The notes: generated by a model from the letters alone, not told the origin. A stretch of 52,758 nt of DNA from CAZSMK01 sp964608095 (GCA_964608095.1 CAZSMK010000013.1:1-52758), one strand, 5' to 3'. Numbered from the stretch's first letter, positions 36,491 through 45,646 are shown. Numbers and translations: made by a program.

Positions 36491-37759
36491 ATGTATTGCG
36501 GATGGGAATTACTCACACCGGAAGATGAAACGAGGATAATGCGTGGAGTTCAGGACGGGCGCGTTTACGCGGGTCCGTTTCATCTCTCTCTTTTTATTGT
36601 CAATCGCTGTAACGTCCGATGTTTCTTTTGTTTTGCCAGGGATATGCTCGAGACTGGAGCAATTCTCCCGTGGGACGTCCTCAGACGGACACTTCTCGAG
36701 GCGATTGAAATGGACCTTCGCTCCGTGAGCTTCAGCGGCGGCGGCGAGCCCTTGCTTTACCCTCAACTCAATGAGCTCCTTGAGTTCCTTCGGCAACACA
36801 AAATCAGCATTGATTTTTTCAATACCAATGGAGTGACCTTAACGCCCTCGCTGATCGAAAAGTTGTTTGACGTCGGTCTTCGTGAGATAACATTCAGTCT
36901 CAACGAAACCACACCCGCAACGTATAGTGAGATGATGAATTGTCCGCCACGTTTTTTTGATCGGGTAGTTCAAGCGCTTACCAACATCCGTAAACACCGT
37001 GAAACGAAAAATGCCCGGAATCCACAAATAAGGATTCAGCTTATGATATGGCGCGGGAACTATAAACGACTTGAAGAGATGTACCGATTTTCGGCAAGTC
37101 TCAAGCCGGACGTGATATATTTGAATACCATTGAACAACTTTCTGACGAGCAGAGGATGTCATCCGTTGAACGAGAGGAATGCAAGACGATTCTCTCGAA
37201 GGTATTCGAGGAGGATAGAGAAAGAGGGCTTATCCAGATCAACTTTTCACAGGAGGGACTTCAGGAGTTTGCTTCGCAGGAGCTCGTAAAGTCGAATCCT
37301 CATTTTTATTATATCGATGGACAACCGCCGTCAAAAGAACGGATCGAATATTGTTATACCGGATGGTTTCATGCCCTTATTGATGCGCTCGGCGATGTCT
37401 ATCCGTGCTGTTATCTTATGGGTGATCCGCGTCATGTAGTAGGAAATGTGACGCGGCAATCCATGCGGGATATCTGGTATGGTAAAGATTACGCGCAATT
37501 TCGCAACGAGATGCGTGAAATCATGCTAAGCCGTGCTCAGTACCCGGTGGATTTATCATCGCGGCGGTTCACTATGCCGATGTGTCTTGCCCGTGCTGCC
37601 TGTTCCTTCAATCTCTTGCTCTGCTCACGCGAGTTCTATGAGAAGATGGACGCCTGGTTTGAAACCGGTCCGCGCCGTTCTTTCAAGGGAAAAAGGAACA
37701 AAATCCCGCTTTTTTCTCGCATCATACATCGGGCTAAAGGCAAGGGCGATAAGAAGTAA
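36491..37759 (+). CDS. Radical SAM enzyme with SPASM-like C-terminal cysteines
   Basis: 422 residues from ATG 36491; the frame opens earlier at TTG 36455 and the Shine-Dalgarno is weak for both. The radical SAM cluster is C40, C44 and C47 in NRCNVRCFFC, followed by a GGGEP motif in SFSGGGEPLLYPQL. The C-terminal third has SPASM-type cysteines (IEYCYTGW, VYPCCYLMGD and later AACSFNLLLC) that may hold extra iron-sulfur clusters. Such enzymes modify peptides, sugars or nucleotides through SAM-derived radicals. No obvious peptide substrate is encoded next to it, so the reaction is unknown. Neighbour galE might point to a sugar link, but that is only proximity. Confidence 0.85.
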   Translation: MYCGWELLTPEDETRIMRGVQDGRVYAGPFHLSLFIVNRCNVRCFFCFARDMLETGAILPWDVLRRTLLEAIEMDLRSVSFSGGGEPLLYPQLNELLEFLRQHKISIDFFNTNGVTLTPSLIEKLFDVGLREITFSLNETTPATYSEMMNCPPRFFDRVVQALTNIRKHRETKNARNPQIRIQLMIWRGNYKRLEEMYRFSASLKPDVIYLNTIEQLSDEQRMSSVEREECKTILSKVFEEDRERGLIQINFSQEGLQEFASQELVKSNPHFYYIDGQPPSKERIEYCYTGWFHALIDALGDVYPCCYLMGDPRHVVGNVTRQSMRDIWYGKDYAQFRNEMREIMLSRAQYPVDLSSRRFTMPMCLARAACSFNLLLCSREFYEKMDAWFETGPRRSFKGKRNKIPLFSRIIHRAKGKGDKK

Positions 37760-37846
37760 GGAATCTGCGCGTTCAGAACAAAAGCAGGGCGATTTTTGTT
37801 ACGTACTAATTTCACCTGTCCGGGACAATATAAGGAGGATTGCCAA

Positions 37847-39331
37847 ATGAAAAAACGTGGATATGGAAGATTTTTACTCCAGATTATGGTAATTGCTTTA
37901 TTCTGTGGATGTGCGTTTTTTGAAAGAGATTTACTCACGCCTGACTGGGAAAAAGAGGGGATTGTCGTTTTTGAAGATTTTGAGAGCGGGATGTATGAAA
38001 AATGGCAGGTTACGGGCACAGCCTTCGGTGTCGCGCCGCATACCGGCACCTCTCCCGGTCAACAGCCCGTTACCGGATTCCTCGGAAAGGGGCTGGTCAA
38101 TTCCTACTTTCCCAACGATAAAGCCCGAGGAAAATTAAGGTCTCAACCGTTTAGTATACAGAAACCGTTTATCGCTTTTCTTATTGGCGGTGGACGTCAT
38201 CCCGGTGAGACCTTTATTAATCTCGTGGTTGATGGCGAGGTTGTCCGCTCCGAAACAGGTAATAATTCCGAGATGCTTCAACTCGCGGTCTGGGATGTCT
38301 CTGAGTATATGGGTAAAACCGCCTTCTTTGAAATTGTAGATGACAACACGGGTGCCTGGGGACATATTAATATCGATCAAATTGTATTTGCTGACAATAA
38401 ACCACGTAAGGAGCTCTTTTTGACATACAAACCTATGCTCAAAGCGGGAGAGTTCGAGAAGATCTATGATCCAGGCGTCGGTGAGAAGGAGCGATGGTAT
38501 ATCAATGATCATTGTTTCATTTATGGCCCGGATGGGCTATGGCATCTTTTCGGTATCACGCATGAAGAACCTGCAAAACCTCTGGATGAAAAGAATTTCG
38601 CGCATGCGGTATCTCCGGGCTTAACCGAGCCCGGCTGGAAAAAGCTGCCCTTTGCACTCACCGCGCAGTTCGAACCATGGCGTGAGGTCCATCTCTGGGC
38701 ACCTCATGTTGTGTTCCACGACGGACTCTATTACATGTTTTATTGTGCAGGGGATACGGATCACATAACCTACAAAATTCATCTCGCTGTGTCGAAGGAC
38801 CTTTATCACTGGACCCGTCATCCCGAAAATCCCGTTGTGGTTGACGGCTTCGATGCTCGCGATCCCTTCGTTTTTAAACACGGCGATACCTTTATTATGT
38901 ATTATACCGCTACCGAACCAGCCACCGGTGGGTATCATATCGTCGCTTACAGGAAAAGCGATGACCTGATACACTGGAGCGAGCGTAACATCTGTTTCAT
39001 AGACCCGAGTCGAGGAACGTATGGCGGACCGACGGAATCGCCTTTTGTAGTGCGGAGAGGGGAGTATTATTACCTCTTTATAGGACCTCGTGGTGGCTAC
39101 GTCGGGACTGACGTATTCAGGTCCGATACCGCCTTCTTCTTTGATAATTCCGATAAGGTAGGACATATCGACAGCCATGCCCTTGAAGTTATCCATGATC
39201 TTGACGGTAAATGGTACGTGAGTTCCTGCGGCTGGGGACGAGGCGGGGTGTACCTTGCACCGCTTACGTGGCTCGACGGACTGAATGATAAAGACACCTC
39301 GCTTCCACCGCCTGAACCTGCGGAACAATAG
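37847..39331 (+). CDS. GH32/GH43-like lipoprotein (fructan- or glycan-acting beta-propeller)
   Basis: 494 residues from ATG 37847, with AGGAGG directly before; the frame opens earlier at 37796. The N-terminus resembles a lipoprotein signal (LLQIMVIALFCGC, possible acylated Cys, lipobox imperfect). Residues about 35-185 form the sandwich found in front of GH32 levanase-like enzymes (FEDFESGMYEKWQVTGTAFG, FLIGGGRHPGETFINLVVDG, WGHINIDQIVF). The rest is a five-bladed propeller with APHVVFHDGLYYMFY, DARDPFVFKHGDTFIMYY and TESPFVVRRGEYYYLF, supplying the usual RDP Asp and a Glu. Probably an exported glycosidase; substrate unsettled between fructans and arabinan-type polymers. Confidence 0.82.
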   Translation: MKKRGYGRFLLQIMVIALFCGCAFFERDLLTPDWEKEGIVVFEDFESGMYEKWQVTGTAFGVAPHTGTSPGQQPVTGFLGKGLVNSYFPNDKARGKLRSQPFSIQKPFIAFLIGGGRHPGETFINLVVDGEVVRSETGNNSEMLQLAVWDVSEYMGKTAFFEIVDDNTGAWGHINIDQIVFADNKPRKELFLTYKPMLKAGEFEKIYDPGVGEKERWYINDHCFIYGPDGLWHLFGITHEEPAKPLDEKNFAHAVSPGLTEPGWKKLPFALTAQFEPWREVHLWAPHVVFHDGLYYMFYCAGDTDHITYKIHLAVSKDLYHWTRHPENPVVVDGFDARDPFVFKHGDTFIMYYTATEPATGGYHIVAYRKSDDLIHWSERNICFIDPSRGTYGGPTESPFVVRRGEYYYLFIGPRGGYVGTDVFRSDTAFFFDNSDKVGHIDSHALEVIHDLDGKWYVSSCGWGRGGVYLAPLTWLDGLNDKDTSLPPPEPAEQ

Positions 39332-39496
39332 CGAGTGCCGCTCACACGCCGATGAAAACAGGTCAACTGCGGGAGGTGCGTGACTATCTTTCCGGGCGCG
39401 CCCCACACACGTACGTACTCCTCCCGCTTCGCACTCGTCCTCGCGTTCGTACACGCCCGTGGCGTTGTACGCGCACTCGTGTGTTTTTTTGGAGTA

Positions 39497-39519
39497 GGGT
39501 CGTTCGGCTCGAACGACCC
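39497..39519. repeat. GGGTCGTTCG hairpin, copy 1
   Basis: Perfect 10-bp stem (GGGTCGTTCG/CGAACGACCC) with a 3-base loop, preceded by a T-run and GGAGTA. A near-identical copy lies at 39656-39688. Confidence 0.65.
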
Positions 39520-39655
39520 ACGGCAACAATGCAAGACCCCTATCATATTATGGTTACCGAAAACCGCTTATTTTCATTAATCCCTATCGCTATCGTTATC
39601 GAAGTCGTGGTCGAAGGGAGATCACCCCAGGTGATTGAGTGATTTTAGTTTTTTT

Positions 39656-39688
39656 GAGTAGGGTCGTTCGGCCCGAACGACCTTACTC
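39656..39688. repeat. GGGTCGTTCG hairpin, copy 2
   Basis: A 15-bp stem (39656-39670 with 39674-39688, one G-T pair) with loop GCC, in the same orientation as copy 1 and again preceded by TTTTTTT. The two copies share about 25 bases beyond the stem core. Confidence 0.65.
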
Positions 39689-40139
39689 CGGATTGAACCA
39701 AAAAAGATTAGTGTAGATAAGTAAAAATCAGTGGTTCTAACAGAAATTTTTTTAATAAATACTTTAACGCTGAGATGTTTTCACCACTTATCTCCCCTTA
39801 TCCTCACTAATTTCTTAAAAAATAAAATCTCCTTTTTCTTTAGCCACGAATTGCACAAATTACACGAATGAACGCTGCTGGAAATTGTCCCAACATTAAA
39901 CTCGAAGGGAAATCGTTTGGCATAAAGAAGATTCATAATGTCCTGCTGAGTCTTGCGTGAAGACCTTCTCCCAATTTTGTGAATGTCTCCACAATCGCTT
40001 CATTAGGCGTGTTATATCTTGACTTAGAAGTGTCTTCCGTATTAAAAGGAGATGTACATACTGCGGTGTTGTATCAAATCCAAATCCCCTTACTAAGGGA
40101 GAGCCTGGGTGAGTCAGGTTCAGGAAGGAGCGATGAAAG

Positions 40140-41432
40140 ATGAAAAAAGTGTCTCTTGTTTTAACCATGGCGTCTGTTCTGTTAACGCTCTGCTGTATCA
40201 CGTGCATTCATGCGGTAACGGAAGAGGGATTGGACCTTTCCACTCCGCCTGTGGTCAAACTCGGAGTTGACCTGCTTTTTGAGAAACACTTCGAGCTGAT
40301 CAAGGGCAAGAAGGTCGGGTTGGTGACAAACCCGACCGGGGTGGACACAAAACTGCGCCCAACTGCGGATTTACTCGCCGAACATCAAGACGTTTCGCTT
40401 GTCGCTCTATTTGGACCCGAGCATGGCATACGCGGCGGCGTTCATGGCAGAATTGAAGATAGTATAGACGAAAAAACCAGTGTGCCCGTCTATAGCCTCT
40501 TCGGAAAAATTCGCAAACCAACCAAAGAGATGCTCAAAGACGTTGACGTGCTTCTCTTCGACATTCAGGACATCGGTTCGAGAACCTATACCTATATCTC
40601 GACGATGAAAGAATGTATGGACGCGTGCGCTGAGAACAAGATCAAGTTTCTGGTGCTGGATCGCCCTAATCCTGTTAACGGAATTATTGTCGATGGACCC
40701 ATGCTGGAACCCGGCTTCGAATCCTTCATCGGCATCGGCAACATTGCGTACATGCATGGCATGACAATCGGTGAGCTTGCGCTGTACTTCAACAAAGAAT
40801 TAGGTATCAATTGCGATCTTCAGGTGGTTCAGATGGAAGGTTGGCGGCGCGATATGACGTGGCGTGATACCGGCTTGGTGTGGGTGCCTACGTCGCCCCA
40901 TATCCCCGAGGATGATTCCCCATGGTTCTATCCCATAACGGGCATTTTCGGCGAAACCCCCCTTGTCAGTATCGGCGTGGGTTATACGCTTCCCTTTAAA
41001 GTCGTGGGTGCGCCATGGATGGATGCCGAAGAGATTTCAAAAGCCCTCAACGATAAAAACATCCCCGGCGTCTATTTTCAACCATTCTACTTCAAACCCT
41101 ATTACCGCTATTTTGAAGGGGAATTATGCGAAGGGTTCAAGATCATCATCACGAATCAGGAAACAGTAAAACCCGTTGTGGTTGATTACTATATTATGGA
41201 AGCCCTGTTGAAAATGTATCCCGATAATTTCAATTTCGATTTGCCTGAATTTCAAAAAAGGGTGAAAGCCTTCGATTGGGCGAACGGAAGCGATAAGGTC
41301 CGGCTTATGTTGCAGAAAGGCGTACCGGTTGAAGAGATAGTGGCAAGCTACCAACCGCAGGTTGATGAGTTCCTCGAAAAAAGAGAACGGTATCTGCTCT
41401 ATGAAGAGAAGATGACTCTTTACTTCAAATAG
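40140..41432 (+). CDS. namZ: Exo-beta-N-acetylmuramidase NamZ-like (DUF1343)
   Basis: 430 residues with a signal peptide (VSLVLTMASVLLTLCCITCIHA). The DUF1343 signature is strong: GKKVGLVTNPTGVD, LFGPEHGIRGGVHG, VPVYSLFGKIRKPT, VLLFDIQDIGSRTYTY, VLDRPNPVNG and EGWRRDMTWRDTGLVWVPTS. NamZ removes MurNAc from the non-reducing end of peptidoglycan fragments during cell-wall turnover. AAGGAG lies 9 bases before the ATG. The next gene, an amidase, fits a muropeptide recycling pair. The protein is presumably periplasmic. Function by homology; not every DUF1343 member has been tested. Confidence 0.87.
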   Translation: MKKVSLVLTMASVLLTLCCITCIHAVTEEGLDLSTPPVVKLGVDLLFEKHFELIKGKKVGLVTNPTGVDTKLRPTADLLAEHQDVSLVALFGPEHGIRGGVHGRIEDSIDEKTSVPVYSLFGKIRKPTKEMLKDVDVLLFDIQDIGSRTYTYISTMKECMDACAENKIKFLVLDRPNPVNGIIVDGPMLEPGFESFIGIGNIAYMHGMTIGELALYFNKELGINCDLQVVQMEGWRRDMTWRDTGLVWVPTSPHIPEDDSPWFYPITGIFGETPLVSIGVGYTLPFKVVGAPWMDAEEISKALNDKNIPGVYFQPFYFKPYYRYFEGELCEGFKIIITNQETVKPVVVDYYIMEALLKMYPDNFNFDLPEFQKRVKAFDWANGSDKVRLMLQKGVPVEEIVASYQPQVDEFLEKRERYLLYEEKMTLYFK

Positions 41433-41519
41433 GCGCAAAAGCCGATTGTCGCGGGAAATTTGCCGGCATGATTTTACAAACCTGCATGCTGTCACTACGT
41501 CTCTGTCTGAGGAGCGGCA

Positions 41520-42524
41520 ATGACAAAAATTCTCTTTAACATGCTCATTCTTTGTATGGGAGGTTTCATGTTTACCGCCTGCACGATTTTACCGATAGGA
41601 AAAGGCTCCAATCCTCTTGAAGGTAAAGTCATCTGTATTGATCCGGGACACGGTGGTAGCGCTGAAATCGATCATTACAGGGTAGGACCTACGGGTGAAC
41701 GAGAGGAGTGGGTAAACCTGCGCGTGGCGCTTATGCTGCGCGATATGCTGAAAGAGCGGGGGGCACATGTCTTAATGACTCGTGTCGAGGATGTCCAGGT
41801 AGGGTTGAAGGAACGCGCGCTGCTCGCCGTTGAGAACGAGGCTCAGGTCTTTATTTCCCTTCACCATAACGCCACCGCCGACCCTGAGGTTAATTTCCCC
41901 ATTATTTATTTCCACGGCAACGCATCGGAGAACCGTGCAAGCGTCAAGTTGGGCGAATGCGTCGCGCGACACCTCGCCGCCGCTCTGTTCGATAACGATA
42001 CCCCGGTGAGCCTCGTCTCCGACCATACCATCTTTCCGAATTCGGGAACCGCGGTGTTGCGCCACTCCTACGGGATTCCGGGTGTAATTGGTGAAGCCTC
42101 TTTCTTCTCTAATCCGCAAGAGGAACAAAGACTGAAGAACGAGGACTATAACCGTCGGGAAGCCGAGGCGTATTGCAAGGCGCTGGAAGAGTTCTTCAGC
42201 ACACGACGCCCCGGCATTAAAGAAAAATATTCAACCGGTAAAGTGCCCGACTTCGAGGTGTTTCAGGAAGCGGACAGGATGAAGGAAGAGGCTCTGAAGT
42301 GGTACCAGGAATATGAAGAAGGACTGCGCCTTATGAGAAAAGGGGATGCCGAATCGCTTGATGAGGCATACGAACTATTTACGCGTTCGGCGCGCTCTTT
42401 TCCCGATTCATGGGTTGCCCGCGAGTGCCACGTGAACCGAGCGCGGATACTCAGGCAGACCAGCAAGACCAGAGAAGCCGAGCAGGAAATGCGAAGAGTC
42501 GAGCAATATTACCCACCCAGGTGA
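41520..42524 (+). CDS. N-acetylmuramoyl-L-alanine amidase lipoprotein (Amidase_3) with C-terminal helical region
   Basis: 334 residues. A lipoprotein signal with lipobox FTAC (C21) anchors it. The Amidase_3 zinc site is complete: H44 in DPGHGG, E62/E63 in EREEW, H115 in SLHHN and a catalytic-side E192 in GEASFFSN. It cleaves the bond between MurNAc and the stem peptide. The last ~100 residues (from about 235) are helical and TPR-like (DEAYELFTRSARSFPDSWVA), perhaps binding a partner. It lies 87 bases after namZ with its own AGGAG; together they would dismantle muropeptides at the periplasmic face. Confidence 0.88.
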   Translation: MTKILFNMLILCMGGFMFTACTILPIGKGSNPLEGKVICIDPGHGGSAEIDHYRVGPTGEREEWVNLRVALMLRDMLKERGAHVLMTRVEDVQVGLKERALLAVENEAQVFISLHHNATADPEVNFPIIYFHGNASENRASVKLGECVARHLAAALFDNDTPVSLVSDHTIFPNSGTAVLRHSYGIPGVIGEASFFSNPQEEQRLKNEDYNRREAEAYCKALEEFFSTRRPGIKEKYSTGKVPDFEVFQEADRMKEEALKWYQEYEEGLRLMRKGDAESLDEAYELFTRSARSFPDSWVARECHVNRARILRQTSKTREAEQEMRRVEQYYPPR

Positions 42525-42543
42525 GGTCGTAGATTCTGCTTTA

Positions 42544-42560
42544 GCGAATCGAAGATTCGC
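42544..42560. repeat. Short hairpin GCGAATC/GATTCGC
   Basis: Perfect 7-bp stem with loop GAA, shortly after the amidase stop. The same GATTCGC core occurs in the hairpin at 30-50. Confidence 0.55.
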
Positions 42561-42583
42561 CGTCGAGAAATTATTAAAAAACC

Positions 42584-42776
42584 CGATTTCGATTTCGATA
42601 GCGATAAAGATAACATAAAAAACCGCCTTTCGTACATATTTCAAGGCAGGGTGTTTTTTATCTCTGCGTGCGGTTCTCTCTGCGAATTCTGCGTTGAAAT
42701 CTATCTTAAGAAAATTTCTCTTCGACCCACCGATTTTCACTTATCCCTATCGCTATCGCTATCGAAATCGCTATCG
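42584..42776. repeat. Pair of inverted 6-bp-period arrays enclosing ~130 bp
   Basis: The left array (42584-42612) reads CGATTT CGATTT CGATAG CGATAA AGATA; the right array (42748-42776) is built from CTATCG units. Read on opposite strands the two are near matches, so they form an inverted repeat around about 135 bases. The enclosed part holds no gene. The block TCCCTATCGCTATCG at 42744 also occurs at 39581. Confidence 0.6.
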
Positions 42777-42823
42777 AGTTTTTTTATCTCTGAATATAGT
42801 TCTCTGCGAATTCTGCGTTGAAA
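42656..42823. repeat. Direct repeat with core CTCTGCGAATTCTGCGTTG
   Basis: The 22-base core beginning CTCTGCGAATTCTGCG is identical at 42678-42699 and 42802-42823 (offset 124). Imperfect similarity extends left through TTTTTATCTCTG and right through AAATTTCTC. Similar CTCTGCG-type words recur between genes of many environmental bacteria; their role is unknown. Confidence 0.7.
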
Positions 42824-42893
42824 CCGATACTAAATAAATTTCTCCTATCACCACGTATCTCCACTCATCCACGCTAATTTATTTTTATCCAAT

Positions 42894-42952
42894 ACTGTAG
42901 GATAAGCGTCCCCGCTTGTCATTTTACTGTAGGATAAGCGTCCTCGCTTGTC
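42894..42952. repeat. Tandem pair of 27-bp hairpin repeats
   Basis: Two copies of a 27-base unit (ACTGTAGGATAAGCGTCC then CGCTTGTC) at 42894-42920 and 42926-42952 differ at one base. Each contains an AAGCG/CGCTT stem with a 4-base loop, typical of REP-like elements. Confidence 0.75.
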
Positions 42953-42998
42953 CTCCTGCTATCATAACAATTTCCGATACTACTAACGTTCTCAGGCT

Positions 42999-43092
42999 GA
43001 CAACCGAGACGGTTGTCCTCTACTACTACCCGTCCTCGTTTTTTTTCTCTGGAGTTTCGCTGGAAACTCCCGTTAGCGACGCATCGCGTCGC
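42999..43092. repeat. Cluster of three unrelated short-loop hairpins
   Basis: GACAACCG/CGGTTGTC (42999-43017, loop AGA), GGAGTTTC/GAAACTCC (43051-43070, 4-base loop) and GCGACGC/GCGTCGC (43076-43092, loop ATC). Their stems differ while loop sizes stay at three or four bases. With the 42544 and 42894 elements they make a run of at least six hairpins in 550 bases. The rest of 42525-43265 shows no convincing gene. Confidence 0.65.
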
Positions 43093-43265
43093 GGCGCACT
43101 CGCCCGATACCTTTCTCAACTACCCAACCCGCGAAGTTCACGAAAAGGAACAATTCATCAAACCTCGTTACGTACTCTACATCCTCCATCCATTGACACA
43201 TAAATTTTTTCAAAAAAAAAGACACCAATGCAGACTATTAAAAAAAGAGGAAAAGATTTTTGTAT

Positions 43266-43293
43266 TTGACATGTAGTGTGCTGCGAGAATAAG
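43266..43293 (+). promoter_or_regulatory. Candidate promoter of the restriction-modification operon
   Basis: A perfect TTGACA (43266-43271), 16 bases and AATAAG (43288-43293), about 90 bases before the first small frame at 43384 and about 230 before the methyltransferase. The surrounding sequence is distinctly AT-rich compared with upstream genes. Confidence 0.4.
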
Positions 43294-43383
43294 TTGTTAT
43301 GTTGTTATTTTCATCATTAAATTCATTACCGCATGTTTGATTTATAATAAATCAAATTAAATTTCGCTGTGTAGAGGGGTATC

Positions 43384-43512
43384 ATGGAAAGGCAAAAGAT
43401 GAGACAAAAAAAAATCACACTACTTGACCCCCTTTCTTTTATACATCTTTATTACAGTAAAAATTTAATGAGAGGAAACATTGATGATCTTAAATACACC
43501 ACTAATTTTTAG
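43384..43512 (+). CDS. Possible 42-residue leader peptide before the methyltransferase
   Basis: An open frame of 42 codons starting MERQKMRQKKITLL with AGAGGGG five bases upstream and ending 11 bases before the methyltransferase ATG. No recognised family. It may be a small basic regulator, a leader peptide, or chance in AT-rich DNA; the ribosome site and tight spacing are the only support. Confidence 0.3.
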   Translation: MERQKMRQKKITLLDPLSFIHLYYSKNLMRGNIDDLKYTTNF

Positions 43513-43523
43513 GAGACTACTTT

Positions 43524-45644
43524 ATGCCAGCCTTAAATAGACAATACAAAGAGAGAATTATTGAGTTACTTACAAAAGGTGAAGACCTTCCTTTGGATTA
43601 TAAACATATTCTTTTTCCACCTGAAAAAAGGGAATATGAACTTGTCTATGCAGGAAAGGAGCGTGAAGAGGATATTCTGGCTGACACTATGGCCGTTCCG
43701 TTACAGCCGATAAAGACTTTCCGAAACGGCAAGCAGATTAATGGATGGTCAAACATGCTAATCTTCGGCGACAACCTTCAGGTGCTTAAAACCCTTTTGC
43801 AAATGAAGAAGGAAGGTAATCTCAAGAACTCTGACGGCACACCGGGGGTGAGGCTGGTTTATATTGATCCGCCCTTTGCCACGAGGCAGGAGTTCCGAGG
43901 AAGCCAGGATCAGAAGGCATATCAGGACAAACTTGCTGGGGCAAGGTTTTTGGAGTTTTTGAGAAAGCGGCTGGTTTTCCTGCGGGAGTTATTGAGCGAT
44001 GATGGGAGCATCTATGTGCATTTGGATTATAAAAAAGGTCATTATGTAAAAGCCTTAATGGACGAAATTTTTAATGAGCTGAACTTCAGAAATGAAATAG
44101 TAATAAAGCGAGGTCAAAAGAACGTTCAGGCACAATTTGATACAATGGATTCATTGGCAAGCGGACACGATACATTGCTTTTTTATTCAAAGCAAATAAA
44201 CACCAGATTTTTAATACTAAAGGCTTCACTTGACGAATTAAAGCCTGGAACTTGGAATAATCACTGGCGTGGCACTGATAGACCAACTATGCGATATGAA
44301 CTGTTTGGGATTACACCGGATAGAGGTCAATGGCGGTGGTCAAAAGAAAGAACAATGAAGGCGGTCAAAAATTACGAACAATACATAAAACTATACTCTA
44401 AGAATATGTCTATTGATGAGTATTATAAGCACATCTTAGATACGACCGGGGAAGAGCTTGACTTTGTTCGTCTTTCTTCGAAAGGAAAACCTGAACATTA
44501 CGTGACGCCAACCAAGCATCGAATTTTGAGCGATGTGTGGACAGACCTCGTGGCGTATGAGGCCAGGGCAGACTATCCAACTCAAAAAAGTGAAGATCTT
44601 TTAAATAGGATCATTTATGGATTCTCTAACCCCGGCGACCTTGTACTGGACTGCTTTGCCGGATCAGGTACTACTCAGGCCGTTGCGGAGAAGTCTGGCA
44701 GGCGGTGGATCGGCGTAGACTGCGGGAAGCTTGCAATTTACACAATGCAGAAGCGGCTCTTGAGTATCGCCGAAAGCAAGGATTTAGAAAACCCCAAGAA
44801 GAAATACGGCAAGCCCTGCAAACCCTTCACCCTTTACAACGCCGGCCTTTATGATTACAAGATGATCAAGGAACTCCCCTGGGAGCAGTATCGGGACTTT
44901 GCCTTAAAACTCTTTCAGTGTCGGGATGAGCGGCATGAGATTTCCAAGATCGAGCTGGACGGCTACCTTGGGGCGGACAGCGTTATGGTCTTCAACTACC
45001 AGAAGCACAAGGACGCCGTGATGGACAAGGCATATATCGACGACCTGCACAAGTATCTTGGAAACAAGATCGGCAGACGCTTTTTTGTCATCGCCCCTGC
45101 GGCCTCGGTGCAGTTTCTCGAGGATTACATCGAGAAGGGCAAGACCAAATACTTTGTCCTCCGCATCCCCTATTCCATCATCGAGGAGATTCACAACCGT
45201 GGATTCACCAAAATCAAACAACCGGTGAGCGAAATGGATGTCAACGACACGGTGGACGCTGTCGGCTTTGATTTTATTCAAGTGCCTAAAGTTTTGTGCA
45301 AATATTATCTGGATAAGCCCAAGAAGGCTGATCTTTTCAATCATAAGACAAAAGAATGTGTTATCAAGATTGATAAATTTGAGAGCAACATCATCTCACG
45401 CAAGCCTCCTGAGTTTGCCAATCATGAGACCCTTTCAATGGTCATGCTTGATTACGACTTTGACGGCGAGGTCTTTGACCTTGATGAGGTCTTTTATGCC
45501 GAGTATTTAAAGAAGAACGGTTACGAGGTGCGCTTTGGAAGTGACAAGGTAAAGGATCAGATAATGATTATCTACATAGACATTTTCGGGAACGAAAAAC
45601 GTGAGACAAGGAACTTATCAGATTTTAATGGGAGGAGGAGGTAG
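43524..45644 (+). CDS. mod: Type III-like (beta class) adenine DNA methyltransferase
   Basis: 706 residues. N6-adenine methylation with SAM. Motif IV DPPF (D115-F118) precedes motif I FAGSGTT (from F378), the beta-class order of type III Mod proteins; the LIFGDNLQVLKTLL segment before DPPF is typical. Between the two lies a target-recognition region (about 180-340), and a long C-terminal region (430-706) probably contacts the Res subunit. The first ~50 residues resemble Mod proteins of type III-like clusters. The ATG follows TAGGAGA. It is separated from the next gene by two bases, so expression is coupled. Target sequence cannot be read from the protein. Confidence 0.92.
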   Translation: MPALNRQYKERIIELLTKGEDLPLDYKHILFPPEKREYELVYAGKEREEDILADTMAVPLQPIKTFRNGKQINGWSNMLIFGDNLQVLKTLLQMKKEGNLKNSDGTPGVRLVYIDPPFATRQEFRGSQDQKAYQDKLAGARFLEFLRKRLVFLRELLSDDGSIYVHLDYKKGHYVKALMDEIFNELNFRNEIVIKRGQKNVQAQFDTMDSLASGHDTLLFYSKQINTRFLILKASLDELKPGTWNNHWRGTDRPTMRYELFGITPDRGQWRWSKERTMKAVKNYEQYIKLYSKNMSIDEYYKHILDTTGEELDFVRLSSKGKPEHYVTPTKHRILSDVWTDLVAYEARADYPTQKSEDLLNRIIYGFSNPGDLVLDCFAGSGTTQAVAEKSGRRWIGVDCGKLAIYTMQKRLLSIAESKDLENPKKKYGKPCKPFTLYNAGLYDYKMIKELPWEQYRDFALKLFQCRDERHEISKIELDGYLGADSVMVFNYQKHKDAVMDKAYIDDLHKYLGNKIGRRFFVIAPAASVQFLEDYIEKGKTKYFVLRIPYSIIEEIHNRGFTKIKQPVSEMDVNDTVDAVGFDFIQVPKVLCKYYLDKPKKADLFNHKTKECVIKIDKFESNIISRKPPEFANHETLSMVMLDYDFDGEVFDLDEVFYAEYLKKNGYEVRFGSDKVKDQIMIIYIDIFGNEKRETRNLSDFNGRRR

Positions 45645-45646
45645 CC

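Larger units (their letters stand above)
39332..40139. other. Repeat-rich non-coding spacer upstream of namZ-like gene
   Basis: About 800 bases with no convincing gene. It contains a six-base-period tract (variants of CTCGTA/CTCGCG, about 39423-39481), two copies of a GTCGTTCGG hairpin (39497-39519, 39656-39688), a block TCCCTATCGCTATCG (39581-39595) repeated at 42744-42758, a segment (39781-39813) 28/33 identical to 42848-42880, and an AGCCACGAATT-type stretch near 39842-39870. The spacer shares at least two elements with 42525-43380, on the other side of the next operon. Confidence 0.7.

Noticed and set aside
39352..39642. Arg/Thr-rich frame in the 39.4 kb spacer
   Set aside because: Its composition comes from the six-base-period tract and hairpins; no ribosome site or family.
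42916..43276. Overlapping plus-strand frames in the 43 kb spacer
   Set aside because: They run through stacked hairpins and have no recognisable protein features.
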